Origin: Deltaproteobacteria bacterium | Lineage (GTDB): Bacteria; Myxococcota; Myxococcia; SLRQ01 | Direction: 5' to 3' | NCBI GenBank assembly: GCA_007128675.1 | Contig: SKWY01000022.1 | Coordinates: forward strand, 1 to 6,049 | Length of the DNA stretch: 6,049 nt | In this document: positions 1 through 5,373 of the stretch, one piece after another | How positions within the stretch are numbered: the first letter of the stretch is position 1 | How the letters are laid out: every line of letters starts with the position of its first letter | Notes under the pieces: generated by a model | What the model saw: the letters and a program-made list of their open reading frames with translations, nothing else | What the model was told of the DNA's origin: nothing | The model's database searches: none | Position numbers and translations under genes: made by a program

Positions 1-2
1 AA

Positions 3-269
3 GCAGTGGAGAGATACGAGCGTGCCCTCGGCCTCGACGAGGATCAGGTCAAGGTCGTGGAGACGATCCTGAAGAGGCAATGGTCGGAGATGGGCGAGGT
101 GATGAAAACCTTCGATCCAAAAATGGAGCAGATCCGGATTCGTTCGCTCAAAGAGATCGAGGCTACGCTAAGGCCCGAGCAGTTGAATCGCTTCACGGAA
201 CTGACGAAACGCCACGAGGCGCGACGATCGACGATGAGACGGCGTTTTCTTATCGAGCGAGAAGACTGA
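3..269 (+). CDS. C-terminal part of a Spy/CpxP-like periplasmic protein (5' end outside window)
   Basis: The reading frame is open from the left edge of the window to a TGA at 267-269. A GTG at 6-8 could in principle start it, but the family normally carries a signal peptide and an N-terminal helix before this point, so I treat it as a 5'-truncated gene. The visible 88 or so residues are almost entirely helical and charged. They show the repeated pattern of the Spy/CpxP/heavy-metal-sensor family: an early LGLDEDQ segment (counterpart of the LTxxQ motif), a run of heptad-like charged residues with KMEQIR, then a second LRPEQLNRF motif and a basic tail RHEARR. Family members are periplasmic chaperone-like or stress-sensing proteins, often near extracytoplasmic sigma factors. 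No such neighbour is visible here, so the exact role is unknown. The family call is pattern recognition and I am fairly sure of it; the specific function is not determined. Confidence 0.7.
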   Translation, partial: AVERYERALGLDEDQVKVVETILKRQWSEMGEVMKTFDPKMEQIRIRSLKEIEATLRPEQLNRFTELTKRHEARRSTMRRRFLIERED

Positions 270-406
270 GAGACTTCTTCCGGCTCCCCAGCGCCATGAA
301 GATACGCACGACAGAATGGCCAAGGAGCAACCAGCATAGGGTTTCTGGCATGCGGAGATCGCCAAGACGCCGCCGGCGGTCCCTCATGTGAAGCGGTCAC
401 GTGAAC

Positions 407-420
407 GCAGATCGATCTGC
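407..420. promoter_or_regulatory. Perfect 14-bp palindrome, possible operator
   Basis: GCAGATCGATCTGC reads identically on both strands and sits about 215 bases upstream of the DUF3795-type gene, with two shorter palindromes just before it. Such symmetry suits a dimeric regulator. One 14-bp palindrome is nevertheless only mildly unexpected in 6 kb, so the call is weak. Confidence 0.2.
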
Positions 421-463
421 ACATGCCTTATGGCCGTGCTCATCCCAATCCTCGGAGGTAGCA

Positions 464-544
464 GTGGTGGTACTGCTCGACGAGTTCTTCGATAGCCTAG
501 CGCAGGTGACTCTCTCCAACCGCATGGTCTGCGAGGGGCACTAG
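464..544 (+). CDS. Possible 26-residue small protein or gene remnant
   Basis: A short frame starts at GTG (464-466, or the adjacent GTG at 467-469) and ends at TAG 542-544. An exact GGAGG at 454-458 lies 5 bases before the first GTG and 8 before the second, the best Shine-Dalgarno sequence in this part of the window. The product begins with a hydrophobic VVVLLDEFFDSLA segment and ends in CEGH, and looks amphipathic rather than random. I recognise no family. It could be a genuine small protein upstream of the DUF3795/ATC-hydrolase pair, a leader peptide for that pair, or the remains of a longer gene. Without conservation data it remains a candidate only. Confidence 0.22.
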   Translation: MVVLLDEFFDSLAQVTLSNRMVCEGH

Positions 545-635
545 GGCCTGTTCGAGAGCCCCAACCTTTCGTCGGCGGAACTGGCCCTCTCTTGTGGCTC
601 GCAACGCCTAGTGCTACCAAGGCAGCAACGGTCCT

Positions 636-1190
636 ATGAATCCACGCTACGTCGACATAGGTATCTGCGGCCTCTCATGCCGCCTTTGCCCCCGTTTCCA
701 CACTGAAGGCGCGAGCCGGTGCCTAGGTTGCAAGAGCGAAGTCCGTATGTCCGCTGGCTGCCCATTCATCACCTGCGCGGTGAAGAGGAAGGATCTCGAG
801 TTCTGTTGGGATTGTGACGAGAGCGACACATGCGTGAAGTGGAAAAAGCATCGAGACGTCGCTCGGGAGCGAGACACCTTCACCTGCTACGCTTCTTTGA
901 ATGACAACATCAACGCTGTGTCAAAAGAAGGCCTCGATGCCTTCATCGCCGACCAGAAGCAGCGAGTAGAGATCCTGGGTGAGATGCTTGCCCACTTCAA
1001 CGAAGGGCGATCGAAGACCTACTACTGCATCGCCGCGACAAGGCTCGATCCTGCCGAACTGACGGATGCGATTAGTAAGGCCAGAGAGTCATCTGAGGGC
1101 CAGGATGTGCGGCAACGATCGAAGGTCCTGCATACGCTACTCGATAGGATTGCGAGCCGGCATTCGATCAAGCTAGCTCTGCGAAAGTGA
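636..1190 (+). CDS. DUF3795-type cysteine-rich protein
   Basis: This encodes 184 residues with an N-terminal cysteine-rich domain of DUF3795 type. The opening CGLSCRLCP (C11, C15, C18) is followed by CLGC (C29, C32), GCPFITC (C42, C47), CWDC (C57, C60) and C66, with further cysteines at 84 and 131. The spacing suggests bound metal, zinc or an iron-sulfur centre, but the function of the family is not established. The C-terminal half (about residues 95-184) is charged and helical, with no membrane segment or signal peptide, so a cytoplasmic protein is expected. A stop codon at 609-611 in the same frame makes ATG 636 the only reasonable methionine start, although its Shine-Dalgarno sequence is poor (AAGG about 14 bases upstream). 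The stop TGA at 1188-1190 overlaps the Shine-Dalgarno sequence of the next gene, so the two are very probably co-transcribed and translationally linked. Confidence 0.82.
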   Translation: MNPRYVDIGICGLSCRLCPRFHTEGASRCLGCKSEVRMSAGCPFITCAVKRKDLEFCWDCDESDTCVKWKKHRDVARERDTFTCYASLNDNINAVSKEGLDAFIADQKQRVEILGEMLAHFNEGRSKTYYCIAATRLDPAELTDAISKARESSEGQDVRQRSKVLHTLLDRIASRHSIKLALRK

Positions 1191-1200
1191 GGACTGCAAT

Positions 1201-1941
1201 ATGCCTCTGACTGAGAACCACAGCGAATCCTCCGGATACTACGTCAAGCATGAGGAACGGCTCCTAGCGTCGCTGGACAAGACTCTCCAGTTGATGCAGG
1301 TGGCCCTCGTTAAGGAGTTTGGTGAAAGCATCGCCGAAGCCGTGAAGCATCAAATACGCGAAGAATTTATAAGCCTGATTCCCGAGATCCCTCGAGAAAA
1401 AGGGCAAAGAGCCAGAATGTTCAATGGGTTTCTTATCATCACCGCACACTGTCTTTCAGCCTATAAGGTGCTGACTAGACACGGGAAAGAACCGCGGGAT
1501 ATCTGGGCTCTGTGCGATGAGGCTCTGCGCATGAATCTAGAAGCTATGCCTGTATGGAAGCGTGGGGCCACCAGTTTCTTCTGGAATTCCCTCTTCGTCA
1601 GGATTCTAAAGAGGAGAGGCAAACGCGGAATCAAAGAGGAATTATGCGGGTTTGATCTCGAGTACGTGCCAGGGAATGACGGGGATTTCGATGTTGGTAT
1701 CAATTACACGCGCTGCGGTAATATAGATTTTCTGAAAGAACACGGCGGAGAAGCACTGGCGCCCTTCATTTGTTTGTCGGACATGGCTTTGAGCGATGCT
1801 TTCGGCTGGGGGCTTGTGAGAACCCAGACGCTTGCCGATGGGTGCTCGCATTGCGACTTCCGATTCAAGATAGGCTCGTCAACTAGGATCACTTCGAAAA
1901 CCCCCGAGGTGCAGGAGTTCATTGACTCGCTAGAGTCCTAA
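1201..1941 (+). CDS. L-2-amino-thiazoline-4-carboxylic acid hydrolase family protein
   Basis: This encodes 246 residues. The C-terminal half carries the pattern of the ATC hydrolase family: GINYTRC (C172), then FICLSD (C191, D194), GLVRTQTLADG (about 204-214) and CSHCDFRFK (C215, C218 to 223). The founding enzyme opens the thiazoline ring of L-2-amino-thiazoline-4-carboxylate to N-carbamoyl-cysteine in bacterial cysteine production. Most distant family members, including this one, have no proven substrate. The N-terminal part (1-100) is helical with no signal peptide, indicating a cytoplasmic location. The start is supported by GAGG at 1189-1192, 8 bases before ATG, inside the end of the DUF3795-type gene. 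No N-carbamoyl-cysteine amidohydrolase or ATC racemase is visible, so a role in the classic pathway is not supported. The family call is confident, the substrate is not. Confidence 0.82.
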   Translation: MPLTENHSESSGYYVKHEERLLASLDKTLQLMQVALVKEFGESIAEAVKHQIREEFISLIPEIPREKGQRARMFNGFLIITAHCLSAYKVLTRHGKEPRDIWALCDEALRMNLEAMPVWKRGATSFFWNSLFVRILKRRGKRGIKEELCGFDLEYVPGNDGDFDVGINYTRCGNIDFLKEHGGEALAPFICLSDMALSDAFGWGLVRTQTLADGCSHCDFRFKIGSSTRITSKTPEVQEFIDSLES

Positions 1942-2090
1942 AGCGGGATTCAAAGGATTAGGAATTGAGGGGGCGGGTTAGGCGACATCCATCAAGGATG
2001 GCCTCCCTACATTCGCGTGCCAGAATATGGCTCGGTCGACTGTTGGGACAGGACGGGACAAGAGGCGTTGTCGCTCCAGCGAGAAGCTCT
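1942..2090. other. Convergent intergenic region
   Basis: The plus-strand pair and the minus-strand operon run into each other here with 149 bases between stops. The only paired elements I find are short: CCATC-AAG-GATGG near 1988-2000 (5-bp stem) and TCGC/GCGA near 2070-2081. Neither is followed by a T-run on the relevant strand, so no intrinsic terminator can be called. Confidence 0.4.
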
Positions 2091-2873
2091 TCACAGAGAT
2101 AGGGCGTATTCCATCATGCCATGTATAACGGGCCTGGCTTCTGCTTGCACTCGTGCAGCCGCACCCCGAAGCTCTTCCTTGGCCGCATTGATCACCGCGG
2201 TCATCTCATCTTCGGGAAGCTGTAGAAGCCGCTCGTCGTTGGATAGCCGATCCTGTGCCACCTGAACAAGCAAACCAATCGGGTTTGACAAGTGTAATAG
2301 CGGCTCAGCGGATACTCCCGCGGCGAGCGCCGCCGCCTTGAAATAGACATCGAACTGGCGTCCCGCTGAAAGGTCTGCGACCTTTTGATAGAACAATGTA
2401 GACCAACTCTCTCGCAGCAGTTCCAGGCGTTGGCCGCGCAGCATCACGGCCCCATCGAGAAAGGCGCTAGAGATCGTGAGCGTTCCAGCAGGTCCGTCGC
2501 CAATTTGGGATATAAATCGCTCTCCCCGCACTACCGTCACGCATATCAGCTGCGCTAGCGTGTTGATAAGCAACCTCGGATCCTGCTCTTCCATGTACTC
2601 AGCTGCATCACCATCTTGGACATCGTCGGTAAAGCTGCACATCGCGTAATAGAGTTCCGCGAACGACCCGGCTTCCATCGCATCGACATGCGAAGCGCCC
2701 AGCGCACGGGAAAGAAGGAAGACCCACCCAGATGGACTGACAGCCTTCACTCTTTCGACGGCTGTAATCAATTGACGAATATCGTCATCATCCAGTCCTC
2801 GCTCATCGGAGTTGAGCCCCCAAAGGAAGGAGCGAGTTGCGAGGTTCACAGCCGGGTTATTCGCATTGAGCAT
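2091..2873 (-). CDS. Polyprenyl-synthetase-fold protein (isoprenoid synthase-like), last gene of signalling operon
   Basis: This encodes 260 residues from ATG 2873. AAGGGTGG lies upstream of that ATG, whereas the longer TTG frame from 2897 has no Shine-Dalgarno sequence. The product is all-helical and resembles trans-isoprenyl diphosphate synthases. The segment SFAELYYAMCSFTDDVQDGD carries the first Asp-rich motif DDxxD (D83, D84, D87), which binds magnesium and the diphosphate. YQKVADLSAG (K164) corresponds to the usual lysine region, and GLLVQVAQDRLSND (about 201-213) sits where the second Asp-rich motif belongs. That second motif is degenerate: of the expected DDxxD only D208 is retained, with Q207 and S211 at the other two positions. 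At 260 residues it is shorter than typical chain-elongating enzymes (about 300 or more). Its position after a small protein, a kinase and a regulator suggests ComQ-like peptide prenylation or synthesis of a lipid signal. Both roles are inference. The fold call is fairly secure, the reaction is open. Confidence 0.7.
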   Translation of the reverse strand: MLNANNPAVNLATRSFLWGLNSDERGLDDDDIRQLITAVERVKAVSPSGWVFLLSRALGASHVDAMEAGSFAELYYAMCSFTDDVQDGDAAEYMEEQDPRLLINTLAQLICVTVVRGERFISQIGDGPAGTLTISSAFLDGAVMLRGQRLELLRESWSTLFYQKVADLSAGRQFDVYFKAAALAAGVSAEPLLHLSNPIGLLVQVAQDRLSNDERLLQLPEDEMTAVINAAKEELRGAAARVQAEARPVIHGMMEYALSL

Positions 2874-2946
2874 ACGTTCGTCCCACCCTTTTTCCAATCA
2901 AGTTAGTAGATTGGCCCGCGGAGCGTCGCCCTCTCACAAACTACTC

Positions 2947-4290
2947 CTACTTGAGGACTTCGTCTGTTGGTTGCAAGAGACCACGGCCCGGCAGGAGTAT
3001 CTCGAATGTGGTGCCTGTCGGTCCTTGCTCGACTAGGCGCAGGTCTCCACCGAGAACCTCAACCAATCGTTTCGACAGCGGTAGCCCTAGACCATGGCTT
3101 CTGCCCTTTTTGCTCTGTAAGCCGGATTGAAATAGGTTGTTCGCCACCTCCGTTGATAGGCCAGGTCCGTCATCTGATATGAGAATGCTCGCACTCCGTA
3201 GGGCGCCTCCCACGGTGGCGGAGACCGTTACATTGCTTGCGCCTGCGTTCAAGGCATTTTGCACAAGATTCCTTATGGCGCCGATCAGGTGCTCGGGATT
3301 CCCCTTGACTTCAAAAGGAATGGACATCTCCTCGATTCGTACTTTGGAACGGTCGCCGGGAAACAAGCCGCGAGTAATGATCTCCTGGTCGAGCACTTCA
3401 TCGATCTCAAAGCTGGTATCTGAAACTGTTGCTTTGCTCTTTATGCTCCAGAGAAGCTTCTCGATGAACTCGTTGATTCGGACGTAGGAGCGATCTAGGC
3501 TCTCGACCGAATCTTTGATGTCGGGATGAAGGTTCTCGTGTTCCCGTAGAATGATCAGATTGCCGTGCACCGGAGTCAGGGCGTTTCGAAGCTCATGAGC
3601 AAAGTTTCCGAACTCGGCGAGACTGGTTGCAAGAGCGATATCGATGCTCTCGGTAGCGACTCTGTCCGATATCTCGTATGCGGAACGGTAGCGTTCCTTC
3701 TCGCGCTCCAATCTTCGAACATGCTCAGTCGAGGTGCTCCTAACCACGAACATAACACCACCGAAGAGCATTAACGCCAGCAATCCGTAATCGTAGTCCG
3801 CGAAACCAAGCGTAACCGCGCATGGAACGACCACTACCGAAAGAAACATCGGCCAACTGAAGGAGTAGCGGTCACCGTAGTGCGTTGCCGCTTGCGCGTA
3901 CAAAAGCCCCCAAACATAACGAGTGGGAGAAGTCGTATCGAGCATCACCGCTACAATCGCGAGGCAGTAGAGGCAATTGTCGAGGAGGATTAGAACTCGG
4001 GTAAGGCCACTGCGCTCCCAATATCGCCACTCCACAATAGTTATGGCGCCTGCTGCAGTGAGCAGCGACATGGGAATCCAGGGCCGATCTATACCAGTGA
4101 AATCCCGAGCGGCAGGAACATAGTACATCGCCAGCAACACCAGTGAAGCCCCAGCCAAGACGGGAAGAACCGCCTTGACTGGGTGAGCCTCATTGACGAG
4201 CACAACTGGGTCATAGGAACGGGCGTGCTGCTCCCATATCCTCGATAAGAATCCGCTTTTGGATCTTCTTGTGGCACCCTCCGGGGTCAT
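2947..4290 (-). CDS. Membrane histidine kinase with about six transmembrane helices
   Basis: This encodes 447 residues from ATG 4290, chosen because AAGGA lies 8 bases upstream (4299-4303). An in-frame ATG at 4317 would add 9 residues but lacks a comparable site. After a basic cytoplasmic N-terminus, hydrophobic segments at about residues 39-60, 71-86, 98-117, 125-139, 148-165 and 168-184 form a compact membrane domain with no large extracytoplasmic loop. A charged coiled-coil linker (about 190-205) leads to the H-box FAHELRNALTPVHGN with phospho-acceptor H232. An ATPase domain follows, with N-box NLVQNALNA (N345), G1 DDGPGL (D374) and G2 GLGLPLSKRLVEVLGG (about 400-415). HELRN marks a classical HisKA-type kinase, not the HisKA_3 type of ComP. 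A sensor made almost only of membrane helices suits a lipophilic or membrane-derived signal. Its partner is probably the receiver protein encoded upstream. Confidence 0.9.
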   Translation of the reverse strand: MTPEGATRRSKSGFLSRIWEQHARSYDPVVLVNEAHPVKAVLPVLAGASLVLLAMYYVPAARDFTGIDRPWIPMSLLTAAGAITIVEWRYWERSGLTRVLILLDNCLYCLAIVAVMLDTTSPTRYVWGLLYAQAATHYGDRYSFSWPMFLSVVVVPCAVTLGFADYDYGLLALMLFGGVMFVVRSTSTEHVRRLEREKERYRSAYEISDRVATESIDIALATSLAEFGNFAHELRNALTPVHGNLIILREHENLHPDIKDSVESLDRSYVRINEFIEKLLWSIKSKATVSDTSFEIDEVLDQEIITRGLFPGDRSKVRIEEMSIPFEVKGNPEHLIGAIRNLVQNALNAGASNVTVSATVGGALRSASILISDDGPGLSTEVANNLFQSGLQSKKGRSHGLGLPLSKRLVEVLGGDLRLVEQGPTGTTFEILLPGRGLLQPTDEVLK

Positions 4291-4298
4291 GGCTCTTT

Positions 4299-4303
4299 TC
4301 CTT
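4299..4303 (-). promoter_or_regulatory. Shine-Dalgarno sequence deciding the kinase start
   Basis: AAGGA on the minus strand lies 8 bases before ATG 4290. The same motif and spacing precede the small-protein and regulator genes, which favours this start over the in-frame ATG at 4317, whose upstream sequence CTCTAACT has no purine-rich site. Confidence 0.6.
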
Positions 4304-4325
4304 TGGGTGCCTCCCATAGTTAGAG

Positions 4326-4589
4326 CTAGACCGTCAGAGTTCCAGCACCCATATCACCGCCCAGTTTCCCGGTGGCCGTGATCGCATCATTGAAAGCCTG
4401 CTCGAGCTCTGCCTTCTTCGCTGGATCGCCTCCCGAGAGCTCGTCGTGTATGAGGGTGATAAGGTCCCGGACCTTGGAGTTGAGATGGACGGTGCCATCC
4501 GGATCGAAGGTGATTGCTCCCGCCCTGTAAAGAGCCTCGATCCAAGTCTGAGTTTCGCGTGCCACGAGAAGAGATACCGCCTTAATCAT
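4326..4589 (-). CDS. Small 87-residue protein of unknown family between regulator and kinase
   Basis: The start is ATG 4589, supported by AAGGA at 4598-4602 with 8-base spacing. An in-frame ATG at 4664 would add 26 arginine- and cysteine-rich residues and lies upstream of this site, so it is unlikely. I recognise no family. The product opens MIKAVSLLVARETQTWIEAL, continues through RAGAITFDPDG and a helix ending HDELSGG (about 40-54), then a second helix (57-71) and a Gly-rich end: GKLGG (G77, G78) followed by the nine-residue tail DMGAGTLTV. It has one Trp (W16), one Tyr and no Cys. No signal peptide or membrane helix is evident. Its position in the operon matches that of a peptide-signal precursor or a small regulatory protein. 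ComX carries its prenylated Trp near the C-terminus, which is not the case here, so direct ComX homology is not supported. The gene is very probably real; its role is unknown. Confidence 0.75.
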   Translation of the reverse strand: MIKAVSLLVARETQTWIEALYRAGAITFDPDGTVHLNSKVRDLITLIHDELSGGDPAKKAELEQAFNDAITATGKLGGDMGAGTLTV

Positions 4590-4597
4590 AGTTCTGG

Positions 4598-4602
4598 TCC
4601 TT
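4598..4602 (-). promoter_or_regulatory. Shine-Dalgarno sequence deciding the small-protein start
   Basis: AAGGA on the minus strand lies 8 bases before ATG 4589. It fixes the 87-residue form rather than the longer 113-residue reading that begins at 4664. Confidence 0.6.
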
Positions 4603-4609
4603 TCCGATG

Positions 4610-4626
4610 GCGCCCCCGGGCGGCGC
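4610..4626 (-). other. GC-rich hairpin just upstream of the small-protein ribosome-binding site
   Basis: On the minus strand GCGCC and GGCGC pair across a 7-base loop, ending 7 bases before the AAGGA site. There is no T-run, so it is not a standard terminator. It could tune translation of the small protein or mark an RNA-processing point. Confidence 0.3.
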
Positions 4627-4646
4627 TTGTTCGTGGATATGAACTC

Positions 4647-4675
4647 GTGTCGACAACATGACTCCATGCCGACAC
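4647..4675 (-). other. Inverted repeat in the regulator to small-protein spacer
   Basis: GTGTCG and CGACAC form a 6-bp outer stem. Inside it CATG-GAGT-CATG can form a second short stem. It lies in the 117-base gap between the regulator stop and the small-protein start, where the other operon gaps are shorter. It has no T-run, so it may be a processing or attenuation element, or an operator. Confidence 0.3.
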
Positions 4676-4706
4676 TATTGCGGGATTACCATAGTTTTCG
4701 AGGGCG

Positions 4707-5150
4707 TCAAGTCGCACGGTTCTTTAGGATGGCTAAGAGATCGCGCAGTCCGGAGGGTTTCTTGAACAGCCCGTCCACCTCGAAGCCGGGCCCGGCCACG
4801 ATATCGCGGCAATCTAGGATCGAGCCGGTGAAGAGAGCTAGATAGCGGATACTGGGTTTTCGATTGCGCCAGCCCCGAACGAGCTCGTGACCGAGCGGTT
4901 CTCCCTCACCAAGGAAGAGATCACATACGACATGCGTGATCGGTTGGCTATCGAGCAAAGAAAGAGCCTCCACGGACCCTCCCGCAACATGAATTGCATC
5001 GAAATGTTTGCGAAGAGCACGCTGCATAAAGTCGCAGAGTTCCTCCTCATCGTCGATCACCAGCAGTACTCTCTCTGTCTTCACCCGGCTTTGCCTTTCT
5101 CCGCAAAGCTCAGACGCTCTAATCCGTCGGCTTCGCTGTGCGGTGATCAT
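4707..5150 (-). CDS. Receiver-only response regulator (CheY-like), first gene of signalling operon
   Basis: This encodes 147 residues from ATG 5150, which has AAGGA 8 bases upstream (5159-5163). A GTG at 5084 preceded by GGAGAAAGG is a credible internal alternative and would give a minimal 125-residue receiver. The domain begins with RVLLVIDDEEE (acidic pair D33, D34), has the phospho-acceptor in VVCDLFLGEGE (D77), the switch Thr in LALFTGS (T108) and the conserved Lys in LFKKPS (K131). All residues needed for phosphorylation are therefore present. The protein stops just after the last receiver helix, with no DNA-binding or enzymatic output domain. It must act through protein contacts or as a phosphate relay or sink. 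The kinase two genes downstream is the obvious partner. Confidence 0.88.
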   Translation of the reverse strand: MITAQRSRRIRASELCGERQSRVKTERVLLVIDDEEELCDFMQRALRKHFDAIHVAGGSVEALSLLDSQPITHVVCDLFLGEGEPLGHELVRGWRNRKPSIRYLALFTGSILDCRDIVAGPGFEVDGLFKKPSGLRDLLAILKNRAT

Positions 5151-5158
5151 CGGCTAAG

Positions 5159-5163
5159 TCCTT
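5159..5163 (-). promoter_or_regulatory. Shine-Dalgarno sequence of the regulator
   Basis: AAGGA on the minus strand lies 8 bases before ATG 5150, the same arrangement as at the next two genes of the operon. A second ribosome-binding site (GGAGAAAGG) lies before the internal GTG at 5084, so either start or both may be used. Confidence 0.5.
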
Positions 5164-5229
5164 CGAACACCAAACAGCACTACACCATTACTTGGGGAAG
5201 GTACAAATGAAGGCACCCACACTGGCGCG

Positions 5230-5373
5230 TCAAGGTGGCGCCTCGAGTAGCTGCTCCGCGATTCTGTACATAATCTCGCGGGTGAGTTCACCATCAGAAG
5301 CTCTCAAAGTCACCCTGCTGATTCGCCGCCACCTTCGACTAGGGCATGGCTTCGAAGTCATCATCGTGATCAT
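5230..5373 (-). CDS. Possible 47-residue ORF or gene remnant upstream of the operon
   Basis: A short frame runs from ATG 5373 to TGA at 5230-5232. Its second half, VTLRASDGELTREIMYRIAEQL (given here as two segments, VTLRASDG and ELTREIMYRIAEQL), reads like a normal soluble helical protein end. Its first half is basic and includes an RRWRR cluster. No Shine-Dalgarno sequence precedes the ATG, and a stop codon lies 8 codons upstream in frame. It may be the broken 3' end of an older gene whose upstream part is in the neighbouring frame (5339-5701). I recognise no family. Confidence 0.2.
   Translation of the reverse strand: MITMMTSKPCPSRRWRRISRVTLRASDGELTREIMYRIAEQLLEAPP

Larger units (their letters stand above)
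270..635. other. Stretch without a solid gene, with small palindromes
   Basis: No convincing long gene lies between the Spy-like stop and the DUF3795-type start. Frames over this stretch are short, arginine-rich or interrupted. It holds a 10-bp palindrome CCGCCGGCGG (about 371-380), an 8-bp palindrome TCACGTGA (about 397-404) and a perfect 14-bp palindrome (407-420). It also holds one short open frame with a good Shine-Dalgarno sequence (464-544, listed separately). The 545-635 part has no ribosome-binding site strong enough to explain the start at 636, and I see no clear sigma-70 promoter or terminator hairpin. Confidence 0.5.

Noticed and set aside
80..391. Arginine-rich plus-strand frame overlapping the Spy-like gene
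   Set aside because: It lies in another frame of a better-supported gene, ends in a low-complexity Arg run and has no ribosome-binding site.
384..620. Minus-strand frame of 78 codons
   Set aside because: Pro/Arg-rich composition, no Shine-Dalgarno sequence and no recognisable motif.
2069..2081. Short inverted repeat after the operon as a terminator
   Set aside because: Only a 4-bp stem and no T-run on the minus strand.
4590..4664. Longer N-terminus for the small protein starting at ATG 4664, containing a Cys-Cys pair
   Set aside because: It would place the good AAGGA-N8-ATG site inside the gene and overlies the hairpin spacer. The extension is Arg-rich and unlike the rest of the protein.
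2091..5150. Calling the cassette a true comQXPA locus
   Set aside because: The kinase lacks the HisKA_3 H-box, the regulator has no helix-turn-helix domain, and the small protein lacks a C-terminal Trp, so gene names from that system are not justified.
5164..5215. Possible sigma-70 promoter for the operon (TTGTAC with TAGTGC about 18 bases on, minus strand)
   Set aside because: Both hexamers match the consensus poorly and similar matches are common, so it is not listed as a feature.
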